Source: Bdellovibrionaceae bacterium UBA1609 (GTDB lineage Bacteria > Bdellovibrionota > Bdellovibrionia > Bdellovibrionales > UBA1609). From it: 64,000 nucleotides of DNA. The DNA is taken from contig DCMZ01000002.1 of the NCBI GenBank assembly GCA_002321895.1, positions 58,263-122,262 on the forward strand. The letters run 5' to 3'. The position numbers and the translations under genes were made by a program. Positions 27,507-36,463 of the stretch are shown one piece after another (position 1 is the stretch's first letter; the number at the start of each line of letters is the position of its first letter). Below the pieces are notes generated by a model. That model saw only the letters and a list, made by a program, of their open reading frames with translations. It was not told where the DNA came from and made no database searches.

Positions 27507-28475
27507 ATGAATAAGTTTGTTCAATTTGGATTATTTACTTTGTTTATAGTCTTTATTTTTGAGCTAGTTATGTTTGCCCCAGAAGATATTCTTGAAGGCC
27601 GTGATCCCTATGAGGAAGTGACTGATGACCAGGAGCAGGTTCAACAGGCCATGGTAGGTGTCCATTTAGTTGAAACTTTAGAAGGTAAAAAGGAATGGGA
27701 GTTGTGGGCAGAAAAGGCCCTAAATTACAAACAGTCCCAATCTTGGCAGTTGGATGTGGTGCGAATGATTTTCTTTACAGAAAAAGGGGATAAATACATA
27801 GTAACCGGTAAAAAGGGAGAGGTGAATTCCGAAGACAAAACCATTCACATTGAAGGGGATGTGGTAGTTAGATCACAGAATGGTTATAAATTTTCGACCA
27901 AGCTTGTCGAGTACAGTACAGAAAGCCGGAAGATCAGAGGACCTCATCCCATTGAAATGCTCGGTCCTAGGGACATAAATGGCAACTCACTCTATTTAAC
28001 AGGTCAATCGATGATAGCGGATATGACTTCCTCAGATATAACTATTAATAAAAATATTAGGGCTCGGAAAGTTTTTGCCAATGAGCGTTTGGTGAAAATT
28101 GAAAGCGATTTGGCAAATTTTAGTGGAAAGGCGTACACCTCTTTGTTCGAGGGGAATGTAGTCTTGGATTCCGAATCTATGCGTATCACTGGACCTGAAG
28201 CCTTTTTCCAATTCGATCCCGGAAGTGATCAGGTAGTATCCATTAAAATGGTGGGTGGAGTAAGAGTCAGTGATCCTGATAAATGGGCGACTGCCCATTC
28301 TCTAATAGCCTTCTTCAATGAAGACAGGTTCGTATTCAAGGGAAATCCTAGAGTTGTGCAAGATGCTGATGAGTTGAGAGGCGATGAAATTATATTTATT
28401 GATGGTGGCAAAAAGGTTAAAGTGCTCAGAGCGAAGGCGAAATTAGATAAAAACGGACTGGAGAATTTCAATTGA
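27507..28475 (+). CDS. lptC: LptC-like protein extended by an LptA/OstA-like region
   Basis: The 322-aa protein has an N-terminal membrane anchor (about residues 4-22) and an LptC domain (about 50-185, EWELWAEKALNYKQSQSW, VTGKKGEVNSEDKTIHIEGD). It then continues with a further OstA-type beta-jellyroll stretch (about 190-320, MRITGPEAFFQF, RFVFKGNPRVVQDADELRGD, KKVKVLRAKAK), which is what LptA looks like. Typical LptC is about 190 aa. No separate lptA lies before lptB, so one chain may serve as both the LptC anchor and part of the periplasmic bridge. It overlaps lptB by 4 nt. Confidence 0.82.
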   Translation: MNKFVQFGLFTLFIVFIFELVMFAPEDILEGRDPYEEVTDDQEQVQQAMVGVHLVETLEGKKEWELWAEKALNYKQSQSWQLDVVRMIFFTEKGDKYIVTGKKGEVNSEDKTIHIEGDVVVRSQNGYKFSTKLVEYSTESRKIRGPHPIEMLGPRDINGNSLYLTGQSMIADMTSSDITINKNIRARKVFANERLVKIESDLANFSGKAYTSLFEGNVVLDSESMRITGPEAFFQFDPGSDQVVSIKMVGGVRVSDPDKWATAHSLIAFFNEDRFVFKGNPRVVQDADELRGDEIIFIDGGKKVKVLRAKAKLDKNGLENFN

Positions 28476-29194
28476 GTAAACTCTTGATCAAAGGCATTTC
28501 AAAAAGTTTTAAAGGGCGAAAAGTTGTAAAATCTGTTTCCTTTTCTGTGGAAAGTGGGAAGACGGTGGGTTTGCTTGGACCTAATGGGGCCGGTAAAACT
28601 ACAAGCTTTTATATGGTTGTTGGTCTGGTAACTCCTGATGAAGGTGAGGTAAAGATTGATGACTATGAAATTGGATCAATGCCGATGTTCCAAAGAGCTC
28701 GTTTCGGTTTAAGTTACCTAGCCCAAGAGCCAAGTATTTTTAGAAAATTAACTGTGAACGAAAATATTCAAGTGGCTTTGGAAGCCTTAGGTTTGAGCTC
28801 AGCGCAGAGGCAGGAACGGTTGGCTGAACTTCTTGATGAGTTCAGTATAGGTCATATTTCGGAAAGCTATGGATACTCTCTCTCTGGAGGTGAGCGAAGG
28901 CGTGTAGAAATTGCAAGAGCCTTGGCGGGTAAGCCAAAGTTCATTCTTCTGGATGAGCCTTTTGCTGGAATTGACCCCATTGCAGTTGGGGACATACAGG
29001 GGATCATTGGCCAGCTCCAGGAGAAAGGTATAGGAGTCCTTATTACGGACCATAATGTGCGTGAGACCTTGGGAATTTGTGATTATGCATATATACTGAA
29101 AGAAGGAAAAATTGAAGTTGAGGGCTCGGCCGAAGAGATAGCCAATTCGGAGGTAGCTCGTAAATTCTATCTTGGAGAGAACTTTTCACTTTAG
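28472..29194 (+). CDS. lptB: LPS export ABC ATPase LptB
   Basis: The 240-aa ATPase has Walker A GPNGAGKTTSF, Q-loop region YLAQEPSIFRKLTV, signature YSLSGGERRRVEIARAL, Walker B FILLDEPFAGIDP and the switch His in LITDHNVRETL, all of LptB type. It starts at a TTG overlapping the lptC stop. It powers LPS extraction from the inner membrane with LptFG, which are not in the window. Confidence 0.97.
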   Translation: MSKLLIKGISKSFKGRKVVKSVSFSVESGKTVGLLGPNGAGKTTSFYMVVGLVTPDEGEVKIDDYEIGSMPMFQRARFGLSYLAQEPSIFRKLTVNENIQVALEALGLSSAQRQERLAELLDEFSIGHISESYGYSLSGGERRRVEIARALAGKPKFILLDEPFAGIDPIAVGDIQGIIGQLQEKGIGVLITDHNVRETLGICDYAYILKEGKIEVEGSAEEIANSEVARKFYLGENFSL

Positions 29195-29203
29195 GCAGTT
29201 GAT

Positions 29204-30673
29204 ATGGCAATGAACTTAAAAGTCTCAATGAAGTTATCGCAGAACTTGAGGATGACACCTCAACTTCAGCAGGCTATCAAATTACTTCAACTTAGCCGAT
29301 TAGAGTTAGAAAATGAAGTTCGTAAAGAGCTTGTTGAGAATCCTGTTCTGGAAGAAATTCAAGATACTACAGATAGTGATCCGGCTAAAGATTCCTCACA
29401 GGTGAATGAGGATGACATTTCCTCGGCGTCATCAGCTGAAAAACAAGATCAACAAGATCCACAACAGCAAGATGAGTTTGAGTGGGAAAATTATGTAGAT
29501 ACTCAGTATAAACCACCGCAAGGCACAGGTGGTGGTAACGAAGAGATAATGAACTATGAGAACATTATCAGTGCCAAGACAACTCTATCGGACCATCTTC
29601 TTTGGCAAATGAGTCTTTCGGGATTTAATGATGAAGAAGAAGCTATAGTGCAGGTTTTAATCAGTTATATCGAAGATGATGGTTATATAAAAGTGTCGAT
29701 GGAAGAGATCTCAGAGAACGAAGAGTTCACTGCAGAAGATCTTGAGGAAATGTTACCTTTTATTCATGAATTTGATCCTCCTGGTGTTGGAGCTAGAAAT
29801 CTTCAGGAGTGTTTGTTGATTCAAGCTAAGCATCTCGAAGAAGATACTCATGATCTGGTTAATATTCTGAAAAATCATCTCAGCGATTTGGAGAAAAAGA
29901 ATTATAAGGGAATAGCGAAAGCAATGAATCTCGATTTAGAGGATGTCATTGAAATGTGTAAAATTATTTACACTATGGATCCCAAGCCTGGCCGTGCATT
30001 TATGAGCCAAGACACTCAGTTTATAACTCCCGATGTTTATGTATACAAAGTCGGTGAAGAGTACATGATTTCATTAAATGAAGATGGCCTGCCTAAGCTG
30101 AGGATATCTAATCTTTACCGCAGTCTTTTAGCTCAAGAGCAAGCAGCTAAAAAATCAGGTAAGTCTGCGACAAAGTCAGATGCACAAGAATATATTCAGG
30201 ATAAACTCAAGTCAGCCATTTGGTTGATAAAGTCCATACACCAACGTCAAAGAACGATTTATAAGGTGACTGAGAGTATTGTTAAACATCAAAGAGAGTT
30301 CTTTGAAAAGGGCGCAGCTCACATTCGTCCGATGATTTTGAGGGACATTGCCAACGATATTGGTATGCATGAATCTACAGTTAGCCGAGTGACTACGAAT
30401 AAGTATGTTCATACTCCTCAAGGTATTTTTGAATTAAAGTACTTTTTTAATAGTGGAATCAACAAGACAGATGGAGATTCGCTAGCCAGTGAATCAGTTA
30501 AGCTTAAAATTAAGCAGCTTATTGCGGATGAAGATCCAAAGTCGCCACTATCGGATCAGAAAATTGTAGACCTTCTCAAGAAAGATGGAATCAAAATAGC
30601 TCGTAGAACAGTGGCTAAATACAGAGATGTATTAAAAATTCTTCCTTCATCAAAACGTAAGAAGTACTTCTGA
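29204..30673 (+). CDS. rpoN: RNA polymerase sigma-54 factor
   Basis: The 489-aa RpoN has an activator-interacting region I (residues 1-50, LSQNLRMTPQLQQAIKLLQL), an acidic region II (about 55-110), a core-binding region, a helix-turn-helix (MHESTVSRVTTNKYV) and the RpoN box ARRTVAKYR near the C terminus. It sits directly after lptB as in most proteobacteria, but hpf, its usual follower, is 8.6 kb away. It works with activators such as the FHA protein at 10479. Confidence 0.98.
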   Translation: MAMNLKVSMKLSQNLRMTPQLQQAIKLLQLSRLELENEVRKELVENPVLEEIQDTTDSDPAKDSSQVNEDDISSASSAEKQDQQDPQQQDEFEWENYVDTQYKPPQGTGGGNEEIMNYENIISAKTTLSDHLLWQMSLSGFNDEEEAIVQVLISYIEDDGYIKVSMEEISENEEFTAEDLEEMLPFIHEFDPPGVGARNLQECLLIQAKHLEEDTHDLVNILKNHLSDLEKKNYKGIAKAMNLDLEDVIEMCKIIYTMDPKPGRAFMSQDTQFITPDVYVYKVGEEYMISLNEDGLPKLRISNLYRSLLAQEQAAKKSGKSATKSDAQEYIQDKLKSAIWLIKSIHQRQRTIYKVTESIVKHQREFFEKGAAHIRPMILRDIANDIGMHESTVSRVTTNKYVHTPQGIFELKYFFNSGINKTDGDSLASESVKLKIKQLIADEDPKSPLSDQKIVDLLKKDGIKIARRTVAKYRDVLKILPSSKRKKYF

Positions 30674-30683
30674 TTAGTGATTC

Positions 30684-30847
30684 TAATTTCACAATTTTAT
30701 GATTATTTTTTGAGCTCTCCTTCTAGCCCTTATGGCTGCGGTTCGTCTCCAGCACTGCTTCAGACAATGGCTGCCGCATTGCTAGATACGCACCGCCAAC
30801 GGGAATGGTCGTCGAGTACAAAAAATAATCATAAAATTGTGAAATTA
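30684..30847. repeat. 164-bp element with 29-bp perfect inverted repeats
   Basis: The arms 30684-30712 and 30819-30847 are exact inverse complements over 29 bp (taatttcac ... gtgaaatta at the outer ends) and flank 106 bp. The outer ends read TA-A and T-TA, compatible with a TA target duplication as made by IS630/mariner-type MITEs. The interior has nested dyads (tgcgg/ccgca around gtct/agac). The element fills the gap between convergent rpoN and the glycosyltransferase gene, and the stop codon of the latter (30845-30847) lies in the right arm. It could also act as a long terminator stem, though no T-tract follows the full hairpin. Confidence 0.85.
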
Positions 30848-33808
30848 ATCATCACTGGATCTGCTACTAGAGTTCGTCGTAGAAGAGGTAGTTACCTTAC
30901 TGGGCGCTAATTGCAACTTGTTCCGCTGTAAGTATCTAAAAATATCTCGTGAAACATAAAAAGCTTTTGTTACAGGTGCGTAGAGAATTAACCAATAGAA
31001 TTTGATCGCACAAAGTTCTAAAACAGCCATTACTCTTCGGTATATACGATGATAGAAGTAGACGGTAAATCTTCGCCATTGGCCTCTTAGGTAATAGCCG
31101 TAGCCAATACATCGAGTCACAGGATTATAGAAGCCAACATAGAAGGCCTTCACCGTCAAAAGCTTTAAAGGGTGATAAGTTTTTACCGCAATTTTCTTAA
31201 GAAAACCCATAAGCCAGTGGAGCGCGCCTAAAATTTTAGTTGTTGGGTTGTAGGCTAGTATATAAAAAGCGTGGACGGAAATAAGTTTTACCGGGTGATA
31301 GACCTCGATTAGAACTTTCTTAAGAAACCCAGAGACTCTCAAAGAGGCTCCATAGATCTGACTCAAAGTTTTGTATACAATCTGAAAATATAAAAACACA
31401 AATGCAAGTTTAATGGGGTGATATATGGCTATGGAAATTTTCTTAATTTGTCCCCATGCGCGAAGGCCGAGCCCGCGAAGTTCACAAAGAGGCTTATAAA
31501 GAGTAGCAAAATAGATAGTTGAAACCATCGGTATTATAGCTCTATGGATCAACTTATGAAGAGTGTGAAAATAAACAAAGCTTATGCCAAGCCACAACTG
31601 ATGTAAAACAATGTGGAGGGTATGGAAGTAGATAAAGCTTACTCCCAACCAGACCTTGTGCAAAAGAGCATGAATCGTATGGAAATAGATAAAGCTTACC
31701 CCTAACCAGATCTTGTGTAGCAGAGTGTGAATCGTATGAAAGTAAACAAAGCTTATGCCCAGCCAAATTTTATGTAAGAAGGTGTGAATCAGCTTATAAT
31801 AAAAACTGACGACAAAAAGCAGTTTTAATTGGTGAGCACTGCCTAAAATTACTTTTCCCCAAAACCAAGTGATCGGATGTCCAGGGTTTCTTGTGACAGA
31901 GAAGTAGAGCCGAACAAAAGCGTGAATCGACAACCACAGAGTGGACATGGTTTTTGTTGAAAAATCATATTTTCGCAAAGAATGTTTCTCTGGAGCAAGT
32001 GTGCTTTCAGGTTTTAAGGTCAGGTCTTCAATAGTGGGAGCTTTTATCTGGATAAATCCATTTTCGTTTGAAATGGTGGTTGAAAAAATATGACGGTTCA
32101 AAAGTCGTCGAGTCATACTGTTAGAAAATGGGAGCGTGAGAGCGCCAATAACATTCCCCACAATCTTGAATGCCAATGAAAGTGGTATTGCGACAAGGTA
32201 TTTAAATAAGAAGTAGATCCAAGTGAAAGAGAATAGAAAGGAAAAAATATTGGGATCAAAACGGTTTCGCATAAAAATGCCAAGTTCAGAAAAAATCTCA
32301 GGATCAAAATTATTACGGTAAAAAATTTGAGCCGTTTTAGATAAGATTTCATGGCGTTTTATATCAGAGTTATCAAACTCCGACCGCTCGTCCTGGTGAA
32401 ACAGGTGGTAGAGTTTGGTGTCGTTGAGGTGTAATTTATATCCAGATCTAACCAGCCTAAACCCTAAATCAGTGTCTTCAAATCCATAGTAAATAAAGGT
32501 CTTTTTTATCCACCCCACCTGCTCGTAGACTTCACGTTTCATTGACAAGCTATGAGTACATACATATTTCCAGCTGGCCGAAAGTTCATTCCAATCTTTA
32601 CATTTGTCATAGAAATCGACCCAATAACCTTTATCTGTCACAAATGTGTCTTTTTCCAGATCTACAGATTCATAGTTTACCTGTTTTACTCGAGATGCAT
32701 CTTTAGTGAGGTCATAGCGTCGGCCTTGAATTACATCCCATTTCTCATGCTTTTTTAACAGGTCGGTTAAAAACCAAGTGGGCGTCAAGATATCAGAATC
32801 GAGAAATAAAACATATTCTCCCGTGGCGTATTTGTTACCCAGGTTTCTCGAGATGCCGGCTCTAAACTGAGAGTCGCCCATCTTTCTTTCTCGATTCCTT
32901 GGAAAGTATATATATTTAAAATTAACATTGCCTTTATAGGTACTGAAGGTGTCTTCAATAAGCTCAAGAGTGCTGTCAGAGCTACCATCATCAACAACAA
33001 TGACTTCATAACGATCAGAATCAAGGTCTTGTGCAAAAAGATGTTCAAGTGTTCTCTTTAAATAGGGACCATTATTGTAGGTTGGTATAATTACCGAAAT
33101 GGATTTGTTTTCTTCGGAGTGTGGGGAAGTAAATTGAATCTCAGGTTTATAAAGGGCCTCGAGAGTCGCATCTGCAGCAGACCTGGGTTCGTAGAGCTCT
33201 ATTCCACTAGGGCCTACGAGTCTAATTTTAGAGTAGTTATAAAGTTTTCGGATCACCTTTTCTGCTTGTCTCGGGGTTAAGAAGGGGTGATCAGAATGTT
33301 GAGGTGCGGGACACCGAGTGGGAAGGACTTCCAAATCGAAAGCGATGCAAAAGCTCTTAACCTCTTTCAAGGATGTGGTCTTTGTAAGAAGTAAGCTGGG
33401 TTCCACATCTTTTCCGACAAAGAGCTCTTGAAAGAGTCCATGAATACGATCGTTCCATTGATCCATGATAAGTTCATATTGTTCAGCTTGTGGGACTAGA
33501 AACCCAGGTTCTTGAATTTGGCTCGTCAGAATCTGTTGAACAATAGGAATACTAGCTAGGGAAAGTTCATCAACTATTGCATCTCTTTCGTCGAAATAAA
33601 GCGAGTTTGGAGGCAGAAGAAAATGTGTGTACTTACCACTGGTGGATTTTTGAATTTTTCTTTTTAAATCAAATTGCTCGGGGGGCTGATACCAACCCAG
33701 AGATTCGCCAAGGACAATGTGAGCCTCTTGAATAGGTGAAGGAACAGGAATGAAATACTTCCTATTATTTAGATATAAGTTTTCGAAATCTTTTTCACGA
33801 TAACTCAT
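30845..33808 (-). CDS. Large GT2 glycosyltransferase with repeat-built C-terminal tail
   Basis: 987 aa. Residues 1-230 are a domain I do not recognise. Residues about 236-480 are a family 2 glycosyltransferase (SVIIPTYNNGPYL, VIVVDDGSSDSTLELI, nucleotide-metal motif LDSDILTPTWF, acceptor region FEDTDLGFRL). Two short hydrophobic segments follow (about 515-560). From about 655 to 960 the chain is made of 41-aa units starting YHPxKL and shorter 19-aa units (FHTIHTLLHKIWLGVSFIY), rich in His, Tyr, Phe and Lys. The last residues are Ser/Thr-rich. It is probably membrane-associated and makes surface glycan; the sugar is unknown. The stop codon lies in the adjacent inverted repeat. Confidence 0.8.
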   Translation of the reverse strand: MSYREKDFENLYLNNRKYFIPVPSPIQEAHIVLGESLGWYQPPEQFDLKRKIQKSTSGKYTHFLLPPNSLYFDERDAIVDELSLASIPIVQQILTSQIQEPGFLVPQAEQYELIMDQWNDRIHGLFQELFVGKDVEPSLLLTKTTSLKEVKSFCIAFDLEVLPTRCPAPQHSDHPFLTPRQAEKVIRKLYNYSKIRLVGPSGIELYEPRSAADATLEALYKPEIQFTSPHSEENKSISVIIPTYNNGPYLKRTLEHLFAQDLDSDRYEVIVVDDGSSDSTLELIEDTFSTYKGNVNFKYIYFPRNRERKMGDSQFRAGISRNLGNKYATGEYVLFLDSDILTPTWFLTDLLKKHEKWDVIQGRRYDLTKDASRVKQVNYESVDLEKDTFVTDKGYWVDFYDKCKDWNELSASWKYVCTHSLSMKREVYEQVGWIKKTFIYYGFEDTDLGFRLVRSGYKLHLNDTKLYHLFHQDERSEFDNSDIKRHEILSKTAQIFYRNNFDPEIFSELGIFMRNRFDPNIFSFLFSFTWIYFLFKYLVAIPLSLAFKIVGNVIGALTLPFSNSMTRRLLNRHIFSTTISNENGFIQIKAPTIEDLTLKPESTLAPEKHSLRKYDFSTKTMSTLWLSIHAFVRLYFSVTRNPGHPITWFWGKVILGSAHQLKLLFVVSFYYKLIHTFLHKIWLGISFVYFHTIHTLLHKIWLGVSFIYFHTIHALLHKVWLGVSFIYFHTLHIVLHQLWLGISFVYFHTLHKLIHRAIIPMVSTIYFATLYKPLCELRGLGLRAWGQIKKISIAIYHPIKLAFVFLYFQIVYKTLSQIYGASLRVSGFLKKVLIEVYHPVKLISVHAFYILAYNPTTKILGALHWLMGFLKKIAVKTYHPLKLLTVKAFYVGFYNPVTRCIGYGYYLRGQWRRFTVYFYHRIYRRVMAVLELCAIKFYWLILYAPVTKAFYVSRDIFRYLQRNKLQLAPSKVTTSSTTNSSSRSSDD
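30930..31845 (-). repeat. Tandem coding repeats (57-bp and 123-bp units)
   Basis: Inside the glycosyltransferase gene, the string aaagctta recurs at 31577, 31634, 31691 and 31748, an exact 57-bp spacing (19 aa). The stretch nearer the gene's 3' end has 123-bp (41-aa) units beginning YHPIKL, YHPVKL and YHPLKL. The 19-aa unit looks like a shortened copy of part of the 41-aa unit. DNA identity is higher among the 57-bp units, suggesting more recent expansion. Confidence 0.85.
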
Positions 33809-33893
33809 GAATTAGTTGCGCCCCATTGTTGGCCTGAATATATTTGTCCAAATCTTAATCGTCCATAACGCATAGGACTAATGGGGGCTTTTT

Positions 33894-34892
33894 TTGGACT
33901 CAAAATTAGGAATGTCCATCATCATTCCAACTCACAGTAATTTCAGTGGGTTGAAGACTCTTCTGCATGGGATGGCCCGTCAGAAAGAGTTGGACGGGTC
34001 TGAAATCGAAATCATTGTTGTTAGCAATTTACTGGATTCTCGAGTGGAAAAGTTTTGTAAGGACCTAGAAACCCCATTTGAGCTGAAATATTTGGTCTCA
34101 GGTGTCGTCGGAGTGAATGCGGCGCGAAATACTGGCATGCGAATGGCTCGCGGGCGATGGCTTTATTTTCTGGATGATGATTGTGAGTTTTTGAGCGAGG
34201 ATCACCTTTTTCATCTACTTTCGGAGGCTGAAGCCCTGCTTCCTCCCATCGTCGGAATTGGCGGAGGGTATCGAATTGTTGACTCATCTTCTTTTGCCGA
34301 CATCACTTACCTATTGACCTGTCAGCATTGGCTCGAATCTTCACGTGGCGACGAGGGGGATCACCATTTGGTAGGTGGGAATGCCTGCATTTCTAGAAAA
34401 GTTTTTGATGAAGGGTATACCTTTAACGAAGCCATTAAATTTGGCGGTGCGGAGACTGAGTTTAACTTACGTCTATCGCAAGCTGGCTATCGGTTTAAAT
34501 ACGATGAAAAGTTTCACGTCAAACACAACACCAAGATGAGTCTTAGCCAGCTGGGTGTGAAAGCCTTTAAGCAGGGAATGGGTTGGGGAATTCGTGAATA
34601 CTATGGGGTGAAAGAGGCTGGAGCAAAAGACCTGTCGCTCTCTCAGTACTTAGAGGCTCAACCTTATTCAAAGGCAGCAAAATTCGTCCTACGGTTTCAG
34701 GTGTTTGTGTATAATCTTTGTTATCTGTCAGGCTTTAAGTATTTCTCTAAAGAGAAAACTACGAATGTAAATAGCTGGAAAGCATTCGGCTTCTTGATTC
34801 AGCAAGTGGAGAAGCACATTTTGGACCGAATCAAGAGATCTAAGGTCGGTCAGTTTTATCGAGCCGGTTTGGAAGCGAGAAACCAACTGTGA
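33894..34892 (+). CDS. GT2-family glycosyltransferase
   Basis: The 332-aa protein has a family 2 glycosyltransferase fold from the N terminus (MSIIIPTHSNFSGL, ARNTGMRMARGRWLYFLDDD with the metal-binding DDD, GGAETEFNLRLSQAG). Start: TTG 33894 behind a G-run, or ATG 33912. It overlaps the next gene by 4 nt (GTGA). The ARNxGxxxAxGRWLxFLDDDC string is shared with the next gene product, so the two are paralogues. The surface-polysaccharide role is inferred from context. Confidence 0.85.
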   Translation: MDSKLGMSIIIPTHSNFSGLKTLLHGMARQKELDGSEIEIIVVSNLLDSRVEKFCKDLETPFELKYLVSGVVGVNAARNTGMRMARGRWLYFLDDDCEFLSEDHLFHLLSEAEALLPPIVGIGGGYRIVDSSSFADITYLLTCQHWLESSRGDEGDHHLVGGNACISRKVFDEGYTFNEAIKFGGAETEFNLRLSQAGYRFKYDEKFHVKHNTKMSLSQLGVKAFKQGMGWGIREYYGVKEAGAKDLSLSQYLEAQPYSKAAKFVLRFQVFVYNLCYLSGFKYFSKEKTTNVNSWKAFGFLIQQVEKHILDRIKRSKVGQFYRAGLEARNQL

Positions 34893-35743
34893 GTTCTACG
34901 AGTGGTATTGGTTTAACCGTTGTAGTTCCTACTTATGGCCAAGGCAGAGACCTTCGGCCTTTAATTCAGTCTATTGAAAGTTCGCGGCCAGGTCCCTTTG
35001 AAGTCCTGATCATTGTGAATCACCCAAGTCGCTCTAGAGAATATTCTGAAATGATTGCTAAAATGAGTGATCAGGTTGAGGTTTTGGAAAGTCCAGAAGT
35101 GGGGACAAACTATGCTCGGAATTACGGAGCGCAAAGAGCTAAAGGGCGCTGGTTATTATTTTTAGATGATGATTGTCGATTTACAACGCCAGATCAGCTA
35201 TTGAGAGTACTACGTCTGGCAGAGCATAGTCCTGATGTGGCCTTCGGTGGTTTTTATCGCACTCCTGTGAGCGGGACCTTCACTCAGAGACTTTATAATT
35301 TTATAAGCAATGCTTGGCTGACTTTATACAAAAAAGACGAAGCTTCAGCCTATACTTTTTTAGGTGGTGCCTTTCTTATTCAATCGGATCAATTTGAAAA
35401 AGTAGGTGGGTTTGACGAAGAGGTTCAGGGTGCCGGGGAAGAGTGGTCTTTGGCAAAAAAGCTTTACCCTACAACGGTAAGTCTCTCCGGAGAGTTAAAT
35501 GTTTGGCATAGTTTCGTAGGTGGTATGACTCAGTTTTGGAGGAAAAAAGTCGGGCGTGTTGGTGGGGGCTTGTCCGAAGCTCACCAGAGAAGTTTTAAAG
35601 AGAAAGTTTTTGCACTTTTTAGGGAATGCGCGAGAGGTGGCCGGCGCTCCTTTTTTGCTATGTTTCTTTGGCGTTTGTACGGCCCTATATATATTGGAGT
35701 TTTGGAATCTAGAAAATCCAAAGATCGTTGGAGGCATCGGTGA
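34889..35743 (+). CDS. GT2-family glycosyltransferase (paralogue of previous)
   Basis: The 284-aa protein starts at GTG 34889, overlapping the previous stop. Motifs: LTVVVPTYGQGRDLRPLI, ARNYGAQRAKGRWLLFLDDD and GGFDEEVQGAGEEWSLAKKL. No membrane segment is obvious. It overlaps the following glycosyltransferase by 4 nt, forming a three-gene glycosyltransferase operon. Confidence 0.85.
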   Translation: MSSTSGIGLTVVVPTYGQGRDLRPLIQSIESSRPGPFEVLIIVNHPSRSREYSEMIAKMSDQVEVLESPEVGTNYARNYGAQRAKGRWLLFLDDDCRFTTPDQLLRVLRLAEHSPDVAFGGFYRTPVSGTFTQRLYNFISNAWLTLYKKDEASAYTFLGGAFLIQSDQFEKVGGFDEEVQGAGEEWSLAKKLYPTTVSLSGELNVWHSFVGGMTQFWRKKVGRVGGGLSEAHQRSFKEKVFALFRECARGGRRSFFAMFLWRLYGPIYIGVLESRKSKDRWRHR

Positions 35744-36459
35744 GTCTAAAGAAAATCACCGTTATTTTACCCTGCTATAACGAAGAAGAATCCATCCCCG
35801 TAGTGTTGCCAGAACTGCTTCAGTTTAGAGAGGATGCCATCAAAAATAGAGACTTTGCTGATATTCAAGTCATTGTTGTAGATGATGGCTCAAGTGATTC
35901 CAGCTCGAAGCTTCTGAGTCAGTTTTCAGATGTGGAGATCATCTCCTTTTCTGAGAACAAGGGTTATGGTGCTGCGCTAAAGAAAGGTCTAGAGGTGGCT
36001 GTCGGTGATTGGGTGGGATTTTATGATTTAGATTGCACTTGCCATCCCATGGATCTGTTGAAGGTTAAAGATTTTTTAAATCAAGATACGCCTGCCATGT
36101 TATGTGGAATTAGGATGGGGCAGGATACGGGAATGCCTCGAGTGCGCCAATTGGGTAATCGTATCTTTAGATGGGTTGTGTCTCTATTTTTAGGGCGGAG
36201 CGTGGCGGATGCCTGTTCGGGTTATCGGTTTTTCCATCGTGACTATGCTCAAGTGTATCTCCAGTATTTGCCGGACAAACTCAATTTTACTTTGGCCATG
36301 ACGGTGTTTACTTTGCGGAACAAAATGAATTACAAAGAGTTTAATATTCAATATTCCGAGCGTGCAGGGCAATCTAAGTTATCCACTTTTAAAGAGGGTG
36401 TGAGATTCTTCTTCACCATTTTAAACTATAGATTTTCCCCTGGGTTAAAGCGTCTTTAG
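35740..36459 (+). CDS. GT2 glycosyltransferase, polyprenyl-phosphate-sugar synthase type
   Basis: 239 aa from the GTG at 35740, which overlaps the previous stop and has a GGAGG Shine-Dalgarno sequence 6 nt upstream; a TTG at 35728 is rejected because it lies at that Shine-Dalgarno sequence. Motifs: ITVILPCYNEEESIPVVLPE, VIVVDDGSSDSSSKLL, FYDLDCTCHPMD (the metal site reads DLD) and GYRFFHRDYA. This class often transfers hexoses to a lipid phosphate carrier. Confidence 0.85.
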   Translation: MSLKKITVILPCYNEEESIPVVLPELLQFREDAIKNRDFADIQVIVVDDGSSDSSSKLLSQFSDVEIISFSENKGYGAALKKGLEVAVGDWVGFYDLDCTCHPMDLLKVKDFLNQDTPAMLCGIRMGQDTGMPRVRQLGNRIFRWVVSLFLGRSVADACSGYRFFHRDYAQVYLQYLPDKLNFTLAMTVFTLRNKMNYKEFNIQYSERAGQSKLSTFKEGVRFFFTILNYRFSPGLKRL

Positions 36460-36463
36460 AGCT

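Noticed and set aside
30713..30818. Integron attC site in the inverted-repeat interior
   Set aside because: The RYYYAAC/GTTRRRY core pair is not present, and the 29-bp outer arms do not fit attC.
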